DNA of 64,000 nt. Origin: JARFVT01 sp036677425. GTDB taxonomy: Bacteria > Pseudomonadota > Alphaproteobacteria > UBA8366 > Aestuariispiraceae. The stretch covers positions 2,073,122-2,137,121 of the forward strand of contig JARFVT010000013.1 in the NCBI GenBank assembly GCA_036677425.1, written 5' to 3'. This document shows, in pieces, positions 47,738 to 57,794 of the stretch (its first letter is position 1; each line of letters begins with the position of its first letter). Below the pieces are notes generated by a model that did no database searches, was not told the origin of the DNA, and saw only the letters and a list, made by a program, of their open reading frames with translations. The position numbers and the translations under genes are program-made.

Positions 47738-50572
47738 ATGACCATTGAATATAAGAATACTATCGCATTGCCAAAAACCGACTTTCCCATGAAAGCAGGG
47801 CTACCAAAACGTGAACCAGAGTTATTACAACGTTGGCAGCAACAAAATCTATGGTCAAAAATTAGAGAGCAATCTAAAGGTCGCGAGAAATTTATTCTGC
47901 ATGACGGACCGCCATATGCCAATGGTCATTTGCATATCGGTCATGCCTTAAATAAAATTTTAAAAGATATAATCATCCGCACACAACAAATGATGGGCAA
48001 AGATGCAAATTATGTCCCCGGCTGGGATTGTCATGGCTTGCCGATTGAATGGAAAATCGAAGAAAAATACCGTGCCGCGGGGCTTGATAAAGATGATGTT
48101 CCAGTGATTGAATTTCGCCAAGAATGCCGCGAATTTGCTGCTAAATGGGTATCAATCCAACGTGAAGAATTTAAACGGCTTGGCGTTCAAGGCGAATGGG
48201 ATAATCCATATTTAACCATGAATTTCAAGGCCGAAGCGCAAATTGCCCGTGAAATTGGTAAATTTTTAATGAATGGCGGCCTGTTCAAAGGCTCTAAACC
48301 CGTCATGTGGTCGGTGGTTGAAAAAACTGCGTTGGCGGAGGCCGAAGTCGAATATAAAGATCATAAATCGCCCACCATATGGGTGAAATTTCCAGTTGTA
48401 ACCCCGTCAAAACCCGAACTTGACGGTGCATCGATAGTTATTTGGACAACCACCCCATGGACTATGCCCGGTAATCGTGGCATCGCCGCCCATTTGGAAT
48501 TTAATGATTCTGTGATTAAAGTAACTGAAATTGCCGAGGGCAGCCTTGCCAAAATTGGTGAAAAATTAGTCATTGCCGATAAATTAATTGCTGCTGTTTG
48601 CGAGAAAGCAAAAATTACTGGCTATGATAATATGGCAAAATTAATCGGCGAAGAAATTATTGGTACAAAATGCGCTCATCCTTGGCGCGGGCTTGGTTAT
48701 GAATTTGATGTGCCAGTGATGGCGGCAGCATATGTAATCGATGATGCGGGTACTGGCTTTGTCCATGTCGCACCAAGCCATGGTGCCGATGATTATATTG
48801 TCAGCCTTGAATATGGTTTGGAAATCCCTCATACGGTCGCCGAAGATGGCAGTTTTTATCCGAATGTGCCGTTATTTGAAGATTCTTGGGTGCTTAACCC
48901 CGATGGCTCGCAAGGCAATGCCAATGGCACATCTATCCGTAATTTAATCAACCAAGGCGCATTATTAGCCAAAGGCTCAATCAGGCATAGCTACCCCCAT
49001 AGCTGGCGTTCAAAAGCACCGCTTATTTACCGCAATACCTCGCAATGGTTTATTTCTATGGAAAATAATGACCTGCGCAAAATTGCATTAAAGGCGGTTG
49101 ATGACACCAAATTTTATCCGCCACAGGGTAAAAATCGCCTGCATAAAATGATCGAGGGCAGACCAGATTGGTGCATATCACGCCAACGAGCATGGGGTGT
49201 TCCCATACCGATTTTCACATCAAAAGAAACTGGTGAACCATTGCGCGATCAGTCGGTGATAGACCGCGTTGCCGCCGCCTTTGAAAAAGAAGGTGCCGAT
49301 GCATGGTATTCACATGACCCATCATATTTTCTTGGCGATGATTATAATATCGATGATTATGAACAGGTAAAAGACGTGGTCGATGTTTGGTTTGATTCGG
49401 GTTCGACCCATACATTTGTTTTGGAAGGCCGCGAAGAATTAAAATGGCCTGCCGATATTTATGTCGAAGGTTCAGATCAGCATCGCGGTTGGTTCCATTC
49501 ATCATTATTGGAAAGCTGTGGCACGCGCGGACGCGCCCCGTATGACGCGGTGTTAACTCATGGTTTTGTAATGGCTGCCGATGGTCGCAAAATGTCAAAA
49601 TCGCTGAATAACTCCGTTGTTCCTGCGGAAATAAATGATAAAATGGGTGCAGAAACCTTGCGCCTATGGGTGGTTACATCCAATTATGCCGATGATTTAC
49701 GTATCGGCCCTGAAATCCTTAAAAAACAAACCGATTCTTATCGTCGTTTGCGTAATACAATGCGTTGGTTGCTTGGTAATTTATCCGACTATGATAAATC
49801 AACCCCCGTTGATATGGATAATTTACCGCAATTGGATAAATGGGCATTAAACCGTTTATGGCAAATGGATAAAACCATTAGGCAAACCGTAAATTCATAT
49901 GACTTCAACAAGATGTTCCGTGAATTACATGATTTTTGCGCCCTTGATTTATCGGCATTTTATTTTGATATTCGCAAAGACAGCCTATATTGCGATGGTA
50001 AAAACAACCCTGCCCGTCTTGCTTGCCTAAGCGTTTTAAATCAAATTTTTGATTGCCTAAGCGCATGGTTTGCGCCAATTTTATGTTTTACTGCTGAAGA
50101 AGCATGGTTAATGCGCACCGGTGATGATATGGAAAATTCAGTCCATTTACGCCAATATCCCGAAATTCCAAATGATTGGCATAATGATGAGATTGATCAG
50201 AAATGGAATAAAATTCGCAATATAAGAAAAGTTATAACTGGCGCATTGGAAATTGAACGCACTGAAAGACGCATTGGGTCGAGCCTGCAAGCCAATCCAA
50301 CCGTTTATTTGTCAAGCGAGCTTGCGGCATTAGTCAATGATGTTGATTTGGCGGAAATTGCTATAACATCAGACATTAAAATTACCACTGATACCGCCCC
50401 AGATGATGCCTTCAAAATAAAAGATATAAGCGGAGTTAGCGTAGTGGCAATTATCGCCGATGGCAAAAAATGCGAAAGATGTTGGAAAATTTTACCCGAA
50501 GTTGGCGAAAATAAGAAATATCCAGAAATTTGCCACCGCTGTGCTGATGCTCTTGATGCCTTACAAATATAA
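47738..50572 (+). CDS. ileS: Isoleucyl-tRNA synthetase
   Basis: A 944-residue class I synthetase with PPYANGHLHIGHALNK, an editing domain (TTTPWTMPGNRGIAAH), the catalytic loop KMSKS (DGRKMSKSLNNSV) and a C-terminal zinc ribbon (CERCW and CHRC). Full length with no sign of damage. It leads an ileS-lspA-DUF3035-M16-M16-pgi-mutL run, a recurrent alphaproteobacterial order. Confidence 0.97.
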   Translation: MTIEYKNTIALPKTDFPMKAGLPKREPELLQRWQQQNLWSKIREQSKGREKFILHDGPPYANGHLHIGHALNKILKDIIIRTQQMMGKDANYVPGWDCHGLPIEWKIEEKYRAAGLDKDDVPVIEFRQECREFAAKWVSIQREEFKRLGVQGEWDNPYLTMNFKAEAQIAREIGKFLMNGGLFKGSKPVMWSVVEKTALAEAEVEYKDHKSPTIWVKFPVVTPSKPELDGASIVIWTTTPWTMPGNRGIAAHLEFNDSVIKVTEIAEGSLAKIGEKLVIADKLIAAVCEKAKITGYDNMAKLIGEEIIGTKCAHPWRGLGYEFDVPVMAAAYVIDDAGTGFVHVAPSHGADDYIVSLEYGLEIPHTVAEDGSFYPNVPLFEDSWVLNPDGSQGNANGTSIRNLINQGALLAKGSIRHSYPHSWRSKAPLIYRNTSQWFISMENNDLRKIALKAVDDTKFYPPQGKNRLHKMIEGRPDWCISRQRAWGVPIPIFTSKETGEPLRDQSVIDRVAAAFEKEGADAWYSHDPSYFLGDDYNIDDYEQVKDVVDVWFDSGSTHTFVLEGREELKWPADIYVEGSDQHRGWFHSSLLESCGTRGRAPYDAVLTHGFVMAADGRKMSKSLNNSVVPAEINDKMGAETLRLWVVTSNYADDLRIGPEILKKQTDSYRRLRNTMRWLLGNLSDYDKSTPVDMDNLPQLDKWALNRLWQMDKTIRQTVNSYDFNKMFRELHDFCALDLSAFYFDIRKDSLYCDGKNNPARLACLSVLNQIFDCLSAWFAPILCFTAEEAWLMRTGDDMENSVHLRQYPEIPNDWHNDEIDQKWNKIRNIRKVITGALEIERTERRIGSSLQANPTVYLSSELAALVNDVDLAEIAITSDIKITTDTAPDDAFKIKDISGVSVVAIIADGKKCERCWKILPEVGENKKYPEICHRCADALDALQI

Positions 50573-50590
50573 AATTAGCGGAGCAAGGAT

Positions 50591-51094
50591 TTGTTTAAAA
50601 TTGGCTTAATAATTGCAATAATATCAGGTCTATTGGATCAGCTAAGCAAATGGTGGTTTTTAGAAAAAACCTTTGGCTTAGAATATTTTGATCCAATTGC
50701 TGATTTTTCATTAGCAAATGGCATCCATATTTTACCATTTTTTAATTTGGTAACCGTATGGAATAAGGGCGTAAGCTTTGGCATATTAAGTAATGATGCC
50801 CAAACTGGCGCATGGCTTTTGGCCGCGATGGCAAGCATAGTAGTCATCATATTATTATTTTGGCTGCGTAAAATAACTACCATATGGATGGCATCGGCAT
50901 TGGGTCTTGTAATTGGTGGGGCGATTGGCAATATTATTGATAGACTGCATTTTAATGCAGTATTCGATTATTTTGATTTTCATGCAATGGGTTATCATTG
51001 GCCTGCTTTTAATGTTGCCGATTGTTTTATATTCATCGGCGTTGGTTTGATTCTTTGCGAGGGCTTATTTGCAAAAAAAGCCATAACCAAGTAA
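50591..51094 (+). CDS. lspA: Lipoprotein signal peptidase LspA
   Basis: Inner-membrane aspartic peptidase that removes signal peptides from prolipoproteins. The 167-residue protein has four hydrophobic helices and both catalytic Asp motifs (GGAIGNIIDRLHFNAVFDYFDFH and FNVADCFIFIG). It starts with TTG at 50591, seven bases after a GGAG ribosome site. Its likely substrates include Pal and the two lipoproteins in this window. Confidence 0.95.
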   Translation: MFKIGLIIAIISGLLDQLSKWWFLEKTFGLEYFDPIADFSLANGIHILPFFNLVTVWNKGVSFGILSNDAQTGAWLLAAMASIVVIILLFWLRKITTIWMASALGLVIGGAIGNIIDRLHFNAVFDYFDFHAMGYHWPAFNVADCFIFIGVGLILCEGLFAKKAITK

Positions 51095-51137
51095 TGTAAA
51101 ATTTATAGATGCTATATTTATCGGGATTATATTTATT

Positions 51138-51701
51138 ATGACGAAAAAAATTACAATTATATATATAATTGCAGCAAGTTTATTATTATTTGGTTGCGGT
51201 AATACGGGTAAAATCCTTGGATTAGAAAAACAAGCCCCCGATGAGTTTTTGGTAGTAACCAACCCACCATTAAGCATGCCGCCAAATTTTAATATCCGCC
51301 CACCAAAACCAGGGCAGGCGAGAGTATCTTTGAATAATCAGAGACAACAGGCCAAATTAAGCATTTTTGGCGAGACTGCTAGTGGTAAAAAAGCCATCAA
51401 AGATTCTTCAACTGGTGATTTGATCATATTAACCAAAACCGGTGCATTAGATGCCAATTTTGATATTCGCAAAATTGTCGATAAGGAAAGCAGCGTAATG
51501 GCGGTTGAAGAAGACGAGCTTGTTGATGATTTATTATTTTGGCAAGATAAAAAACAAAGCGGTACAATTGTTGATGCCAACTCAGAACAACAAAGATTGC
51601 AAGAAAATTCTGGACTTGGCAAACCAGTAACCGATGGCGATACGCCGATGATACGCAAAAAAAATAAAGGCTTTTTTGGTGCCTTTAAATGGCCATTTTA
51701 A
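51138..51701 (+). CDS. DUF3035 lipoprotein
   Basis: A 187-residue secreted lipoprotein with lipobox LLFGC. Proline-rich ALSMPP-type and NIRPPKPG motifs (VTNPPLSMPPNFNIRPPKPG) follow soon after the Cys, the hallmark of the DUF3035 family found beside lspA and M16 peptidases in alphaproteobacteria. The rest is polar and acidic. Function unknown; the context suggests the outer membrane or periplasm. Confidence 0.85.
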   Translation: MTKKITIIYIIAASLLLFGCGNTGKILGLEKQAPDEFLVVTNPPLSMPPNFNIRPPKPGQARVSLNNQRQQAKLSIFGETASGKKAIKDSSTGDLIILTKTGALDANFDIRKIVDKESSVMAVEEDELVDDLLFWQDKKQSGTIVDANSEQQRLQENSGLGKPVTDGDTPMIRKKNKGFFGAFKWPF

Positions 51702-51760
51702 TTGGTGATAATAATTGCTCTTATCGATTATTTACAATTATAACAGAAAAGCTTTCTTAA

Positions 51761-53128
51761 GTGAAAAAGCCCACATCATTATTCATTCATATCACCCTTA
51801 TAATATTTGTGATAATTCAAATAAATATTGCCAATGCCAATATTTTTAATCCAAAGACAACAACCTTAGAAAATGGTTTGAAAGTTGTTGTGGTTGAAAA
51901 TCATCGCGCCCCTGTGGTTACCCATATGTTATGGTATCGGGTTGGCGCAATGGATGAACCAGCGGGTAAATCAGGCATAGCACATTTTTTTGAACATTTA
52001 ATGTTTAAAGGCACAAAAAAAATAAAAGATGGTGAGTTCTCAAGCATTGTTGCCCGAAATGGTGGGCAGGAAAATGCCTTCACCAGTCAAGATTACACTG
52101 CATATTATCAGTCGGTCGCGGCTGGTAGGCTTGGTTTAATGATGAAAATCGAAGCCGACCGCATGCGTAATTTAAATTTGACCAAAGAAGCAATAGAGCC
52201 AGAACGCCAAGTAGTGTTAGAAGAAAGGCGCAGCCGCATAGAAAATAGCCCATCGGGTATTTTAAGCGAACATGCAACCAATGCCCTATATATGAACCAC
52301 CCGTATGCCATTCCAATAATTGGTTGGGCCCATGAAGTGGAAAATTTAAGTTTAAAAGATTTGAATGAATTTTATCAGACATATTATGCACCAAATAATG
52401 CCATATTATTGGTAGTTGGCGATATTAAAGCCGATAAAGTATTTAAATTGGCGGCACAGCATTATGGCGCAATTTTACCGTCAAAATTACCCGATAGGCC
52501 TAATTGGCAAGAACCACCGCATTTAGATATTCGCGACATCACATATCGTGATAAAAAAGTAAAAGCCCCAGTTTGGATAGAGCGAAGATTAGCACCATCA
52601 TATTTCTATGGTCAAAGCGAAGATATTTACGCCCTACAAATTTTCTCTGATATTCTTGGTGGTGGTGCAAGCAGTAGGCTTTATCGATCAATAGTGATTG
52701 AACAAAAAATCGCCACTAGTGTTGGCAGCTGGTATGACCCAACAAAACGCGGCCCTAGTTCTTTTGGTATATATGGCGTGGCAAAAGATGGAAAAAGCCT
52801 TGATATGGTAAAGGCAGCCGTACATACGGAAATTACAAAAATTATTAATGATGGCGTTAGCCCTGACGAGGTTAAGGCATCAATTATAAGAATGCAGGAT
52901 TCGGCGGTTCTGGCGTTAGACAGCCTTTCAACCCCAGCTCATATTCTAGGCCAAGCATTGGCAATAGGCCTTAAAATTAGCGATGTTGAAGATTGGCCTG
53001 CCCGCATTGGCAAAATCGATGTCGCCGCAGTTAACGCCGCCGCCAAGCGGTTGTTCATGAAAAAATCAGTCGTGAATAGTTATTTATTGGGAATTGATCA
53101 AAAGGCAGTTAAAAATAATGACCAATAA
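51761..53128 (+). CDS. M16 zinc peptidase, catalytic member
   Basis: A 455-residue processing-peptidase-like protein with a signal segment (about 5-27). The inverted zinc motif HFFEH is present (IAHFFEHLMFKGT), together with the downstream Glu region. It starts at GTG 51761. The next gene is an M16 homologue without the motif; the two presumably form a periplasmic heterodimer, as in PqqL/YmxG-type pairs. Confidence 0.92.
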   Translation: MKKPTSLFIHITLIIFVIIQINIANANIFNPKTTTLENGLKVVVVENHRAPVVTHMLWYRVGAMDEPAGKSGIAHFFEHLMFKGTKKIKDGEFSSIVARNGGQENAFTSQDYTAYYQSVAAGRLGLMMKIEADRMRNLNLTKEAIEPERQVVLEERRSRIENSPSGILSEHATNALYMNHPYAIPIIGWAHEVENLSLKDLNEFYQTYYAPNNAILLVVGDIKADKVFKLAAQHYGAILPSKLPDRPNWQEPPHLDIRDITYRDKKVKAPVWIERRLAPSYFYGQSEDIYALQIFSDILGGGASSRLYRSIVIEQKIATSVGSWYDPTKRGPSSFGIYGVAKDGKSLDMVKAAVHTEITKIINDGVSPDEVKASIIRMQDSAVLALDSLSTPAHILGQALAIGLKISDVEDWPARIGKIDVAAVNAAAKRLFMKKSVVNSYLLGIDQKAVKNNDQ

Positions 53129-54455
53129 AATTGCATTTATTTTTATAGTGATATTTTTAACAATATTATCCAGCTTCCAAGCCGCAAATGCGGTTGAGGT
53201 AAAACAAGTTATAAGCCCCAATGGCATCAAGGCATGGTTGGTAAAAGATGATAGCTTGGCAGTGACTGCGATTGAATTTTCATTCACTGACGCCGGAATT
53301 GGGCAAGAGAAAATTGGCAAATACGGTCTTGTAAATATGGTCGCAAGCCTGATTGACGAAGGTGCAGGCGATATTGACAGTCAAGATTTCCAAAAATACC
53401 TAAATGATCATTCCATAAGCCTTAGTTATAGTGCAAGGCTGGATAGTTTTGGCGGCAGCTTTTATAGCCTGAACCGTTATCTTGATAATGCAATTAATAT
53501 GTTATCATTATCATTAACCAATCCACGATTTGATAAAGAACCAGTAGAGCGAATTCGCGATCAAATTATCCAATCAATAAAACAAAGTAAAAGCAACCCC
53601 AATAGTATTGCCAATCAAAAATTATGGCAAAATTTATTTCCAAGCCATCATTATGGCCGTAATGTAAAAGGCAATATTGCCGATATTAATAATATTACCG
53701 CAGATGATATGCGTGATTTTACCAAAAGCCAATTAACCCGAGACAATTTAGTAATCGGCGTGGTCGGTGATATAACTGAGGAAAAACTTGGCGTTATTTT
53801 AGATAAAGCCTTTGGCGATTTACCAGCTGGTAATGGCAATAATGATAACAAAGAAAATAACCATAACCCCATAGCGCCAATCTTGTCGGGTAAAAATATC
53901 ATCATTGATATGGATATACCACAAAGCGTGATTGCCTTTGCCCAAGGCGGAATTGCGCGTGATGACGAGAGTTTTTATGCAGCATATATTTTAAACCATA
54001 TATTAGGTGGCGGCAGCTTCACCTCACGCCTAACCAAGGAAGTTCGCGAAAAACATGGTTTGGTTTATTCCATATATAGCCATCTTTACCCTATGAATGA
54101 TGCCGCCATATTGGTTGGTGGTGCGGCAACAAAAAATGCCAATGCGGGTAAGGCTATTTCATTAATAAAACAGGAATGGCGGCGGTTGTTAAATAATGGC
54201 ATTAGCCAAAAAGAGCTTAGAGATGCAAAAACCTATTTAACAGGGGCATATCCATTACGCTTCTCCAATAGCAGCAATATAGCCAGCATGTTAGTTTCGA
54301 TCCAACGCGAAAATTTGGGTATAGATTATTTTGACCGCCGCAATATGTTAATTAATAATGTTACAATTGATGCTGTTAATAATATGGCAAAGCATTTATT
54401 AAAACCTGGTGGTTTGACTATTATTATTGTTGGTACTCCTGAAAATATATCATAG
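53118..54455 (+). CDS. M16 peptidase-like, non-catalytic member
   Basis: A homologue of the preceding peptidase with its own signal peptide (MTNKIAFIFIVIFLTILSSF). The HxxEH zinc motif is replaced (YGLVNMVASLIDEGAG), so it cannot be catalytic alone, while the C-terminal half keeps ILGGGSFTSRLTKEVREKHGLVYS. The ATG at 53118 overlaps the end of the upstream gene by 11 bases, so the pair is coupled and likely heterodimeric. Confidence 0.92.
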   Translation: MTNKIAFIFIVIFLTILSSFQAANAVEVKQVISPNGIKAWLVKDDSLAVTAIEFSFTDAGIGQEKIGKYGLVNMVASLIDEGAGDIDSQDFQKYLNDHSISLSYSARLDSFGGSFYSLNRYLDNAINMLSLSLTNPRFDKEPVERIRDQIIQSIKQSKSNPNSIANQKLWQNLFPSHHYGRNVKGNIADINNITADDMRDFTKSQLTRDNLVIGVVGDITEEKLGVILDKAFGDLPAGNGNNDNKENNHNPIAPILSGKNIIIDMDIPQSVIAFAQGGIARDDESFYAAYILNHILGGGSFTSRLTKEVREKHGLVYSIYSHLYPMNDAAILVGGAATKNANAGKAISLIKQEWRRLLNNGISQKELRDAKTYLTGAYPLRFSNSSNIASMLVSIQRENLGIDYFDRRNMLINNVTIDAVNNMAKHLLKPGGLTIIIVGTPENIS

Positions 54456-54489
54456 TTAAAAAATAATTAAACAGGAATTATAACATTAA

Positions 54490-55866
54490 ATGACAAGATA
54501 TTTGCCATATAATCAAATGGTTGACGATTGCCTTAGCGATAATATCGGCGGTAATGGCCTTTACATGCAACATTTTGAAAATTTATTGAAAATCCTTACT
54601 GCGGCGCATGATAAATTGCGCTTTGATTATAAATCTGGTGCATTACCATTATTAAAATTACCCGAAGCGAGAGAAGATTTAGAAATATTAAAACCCATTG
54701 CCCAATATTACCGCGAGGAATTTGACGATGTGGTTATCTTGGGTACTGGCGGGTCAAGTCTTGGCGGCAAGGCGCTTTATGAAATGGCACGACCAAAATC
54801 TACCAAGTTAAATAAAGGATCAAAAACCGTTGATTCTTCACCAAATTTACATATTGTAACAAATATTGACCCATTTAGTTTCAGCGCATTATTCGATAAT
54901 TTGGATTATGAAAAAACGGGCTTTATTGTAATTTCCAAATCTGGGGCAACGGTTGAAACCGTGATGCATTTTTTAAGCATATTGCCAAATTTAAAACAAA
55001 CGATCCGCGAAGATCAATTAAAATCATGCGTAACATTCATCACTGAACCTGGTAATAACCCATTACGCCGCATCGGTGAAAAATATAAAATACCTATCTT
55101 GGATCATGACCCTAAAATTGGCGGACGTTATTCGGTTCTAAGCCTTGTTGGCATGTTACCAGCAATGATCGGCGGGCTTGACGCCATTGAAACTCGTCAA
55201 GGCGCGATGAGCATATTATCAAATACGCTTGAGGTAACCAAACCATTGAATTCACCGCCAAGCGTTGGTGCGGCAATATCAATTGGGCTTAATCAGCATA
55301 ATGACATAACCAATACGGTTATGTTATCATATAGCGACCGTTTGGGTAGCTTGGCACGGTGGTATCGACAGTTATGGGCGGAAAGTCTTGGTAAGCAGGG
55401 CAAAGGCACAACGCCAATTTATGGCACTGGCCCCGTTGATCAGCATAGCCAATTGCAATTATGGCTTGCTGGGCCCGATGATAAAATATTCACAATCCTT
55501 GGTGGGCCATTATCACAGGGCAGCCTGCCCATCGCCCCCGAATTATGCGATGACCCAGAATTATCATATATGCGTGATCGCACCATGGGCGATTTGATGG
55601 AGGCATCAAGAATTGCCACTGCAAAAACCTTGGTCGCAGCGGGAAAACCCGTTAGGCATATCACGGTCAATGAAATAAATGCCCATAGCATGGGTGCATT
55701 AATGATGCATTTCATGTTGGAAACAATATTTTCCGCATCCCTTCTTGGGGTTGATCCATATGATCAGCCCGCCGTCGAACATGGTAAAATTTTAACTAGG
55801 CAATATATGGCAAAAATGTCGAATGATAAAAATATAACTAATGATAATTTAAGCATAAAATCATGA
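54490..55866 (+). CDS. pgi: Glucose-6-phosphate isomerase, short form
   Basis: Interconverts glucose-6- and fructose-6-phosphate. The 458-residue form is shorter than E. coli Pgi but has the sugar isomerase core: ILGTGGSSLGGKALYEM, SKSGATVETVM and the C-terminal QPAVEHGKILTRQYM. It overlaps mutL by four bases. Confidence 0.93.
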   Translation: MTRYLPYNQMVDDCLSDNIGGNGLYMQHFENLLKILTAAHDKLRFDYKSGALPLLKLPEAREDLEILKPIAQYYREEFDDVVILGTGGSSLGGKALYEMARPKSTKLNKGSKTVDSSPNLHIVTNIDPFSFSALFDNLDYEKTGFIVISKSGATVETVMHFLSILPNLKQTIREDQLKSCVTFITEPGNNPLRRIGEKYKIPILDHDPKIGGRYSVLSLVGMLPAMIGGLDAIETRQGAMSILSNTLEVTKPLNSPPSVGAAISIGLNQHNDITNTVMLSYSDRLGSLARWYRQLWAESLGKQGKGTTPIYGTGPVDQHSQLQLWLAGPDDKIFTILGGPLSQGSLPIAPELCDDPELSYMRDRTMGDLMEASRIATAKTLVAAGKPVRHITVNEINAHSMGALMMHFMLETIFSASLLGVDPYDQPAVEHGKILTRQYMAKMSNDKNITNDNLSIKS

Positions 55867-57752
55867 GTATATATTTATTACCCGATCAAGTTATCAACCA
55901 AATTGCGGCGGGTGAAGTTGTTGAACGCCCCGCATCGGTGATTAAAGAATTGGTCGAAAATAGCATCGATGCGGGGGCAAACCGCATTGATATCAATATT
56001 CGCGACGGCGGCAAATCATTAATGGTAATCAACGATAATGGTTGCGGTATGAACGCTGCTGATCTACCGCTTGCCATAACCCGCCATGCCACATCAAAGC
56101 TTGTCGATGGCGATTTATCCTTCATATCAACCCTTGGCTTTCGTGGGGAAGCATTGGCCTCCATCGGTTCGGTTAGCCGCATGTCAATCACCAGCCGTAA
56201 TGATAATAGCGATAATGCAGCCCAAATAACCATCGCGGCTGGTCAAATATCTACACCAACACCATGTGCGGGCAGTATCGGCACAAGGGTCGAGGTCAGA
56301 GATTTATTTTATGCCACACCTGCACGGTTGAAATTTATGCGATCCGACCGTGCTGAATGCAGCGCAATTATTGACGCAATAAACCGCATTGCCATGGCGC
56401 ATCCCGCAGTTAGTTTTAATTTCAACGATGGCAAGCGCGACCGCATAAAATTACCCGCCATTGATGGAGATTTACAAAACCAACGCCTAAAGCGGCTGAG
56501 CGATATTATGGGGCGCGATTTTGCACAAAATTCCATGCTGGTCGATGCCAATCGCGAGGGGGCGCAATTAACTGGTTTTGCAGGTTTACCAACCCTTAAT
56601 CGCGGCAATGCGATGATGCAATTTTTATTTGTTAATGGCAGACCAGTTAAAGATAAACAATTAAGCGGTGCGGTGCGCGGTGCATATCAGGATTTCCTTG
56701 CCCGTGATCGCCACCCCATGTTGGCATTATTTTTAAATATTGAACCAAGATCGGTGGATGTTAATGTTCATCCCGCAAAAACCGAAGTGCGATTTCGTGA
56801 TCCTGCAAATATTCGCGGGCTTATCGTTGGCGCATTAAAACATGCCTTGGCCGAAGCAGGCCACCGCGCATCGACCACCGTTTCTAATGCCGCATTAGGC
56901 GCATTTAATAAAAGCCCATCACCGCATTTACAACACAGCTTTAAAAATTATAGCGGCGGTTATAGTAGCAATTACAATAGCATACATAATGGAAATACCC
57001 AACCAAACATGGGCTTATCCGATGTGGCATATGAATTTCAATCACCCCATAATCAATCTACTAACAATCAGTTAAATAACAACCATCAAAATTTAGACGA
57101 AAACCCCGCATTTCAGCCATCATCACCGCCACAAAGCGCGTCTTCCCCTGATATTAATCAAATGGGCAAAGATTTTCCATTGGGTTCGGCAAGGGCGCAA
57201 TTGCATTTAACCTATATTGTTTCTCAAACCAATGACGCGATGATCATTGTCGATCAACATGCCGCCCATGAACGATTAGTCTATGAAAAAATGAAACAAC
57301 AATTATTAACGGGAAAAATCGCCAGCCAAGGGTTATTAATTCCAGAAATAATTGAAATGCCCGATGAAGATTGCGCCCGAATATGTCAAAGAGCCGAAGA
57401 ATTAGCCGAATTTGGCCTTGTGATTGAAAATTTTGGCATTGGCGCAATCGCCGTGCGTGAAACCCCTGCATTATTGGGCGATATAGACGTTAAAGCCCTT
57501 ATTCACAGCCTAATTGATGAAATTCAAGAATTTGACAGCAATTTCAGCCTAAAAGAAAAACTCGAAGAATTATGTTCATCAATGGCTTGTCATGGTTCGG
57601 TTCGCGCCGGGCGGCAATTGAATATCGATGAAATGAACGCATTATTGCGGCAAATGGAACAAACCCCGCATTCGGGGCAATGCAACCATGGCAGGCCAAC
57701 ATATGTGGAATTAAAGCTAACCGATATTGAACATTTATTCGGTAGACGCTAA
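55863..57752 (+). CDS. mutL: DNA mismatch repair protein MutL
   Basis: Mismatch repair ATPase of 629 residues. The GHKL motifs are intact (IAAGEVVERPASVIKELVENSIDAGA, DNGCGM and GFRGEALASIGSVS). The linker (about 345-435) is Ser/Asn/Gln-rich, as usual. The C-terminal domain holds DQHAAHERLVYE and CNHGRPTYVEL, similar to forms with a metal-dependent endonuclease site. It is coupled to pgi. Confidence 0.96.
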   Translation: MSIYLLPDQVINQIAAGEVVERPASVIKELVENSIDAGANRIDINIRDGGKSLMVINDNGCGMNAADLPLAITRHATSKLVDGDLSFISTLGFRGEALASIGSVSRMSITSRNDNSDNAAQITIAAGQISTPTPCAGSIGTRVEVRDLFYATPARLKFMRSDRAECSAIIDAINRIAMAHPAVSFNFNDGKRDRIKLPAIDGDLQNQRLKRLSDIMGRDFAQNSMLVDANREGAQLTGFAGLPTLNRGNAMMQFLFVNGRPVKDKQLSGAVRGAYQDFLARDRHPMLALFLNIEPRSVDVNVHPAKTEVRFRDPANIRGLIVGALKHALAEAGHRASTTVSNAALGAFNKSPSPHLQHSFKNYSGGYSSNYNSIHNGNTQPNMGLSDVAYEFQSPHNQSTNNQLNNNHQNLDENPAFQPSSPPQSASSPDINQMGKDFPLGSARAQLHLTYIVSQTNDAMIIVDQHAAHERLVYEKMKQQLLTGKIASQGLLIPEIIEMPDEDCARICQRAEELAEFGLVIENFGIGAIAVRETPALLGDIDVKALIHSLIDEIQEFDSNFSLKEKLEELCSSMACHGSVRAGRQLNIDEMNALLRQMEQTPHSGQCNHGRPTYVELKLTDIEHLFGRR

Positions 57753-57794
57753 TATATCATTTATAACATCTATAAAAATTAAAAGGTTATCTTT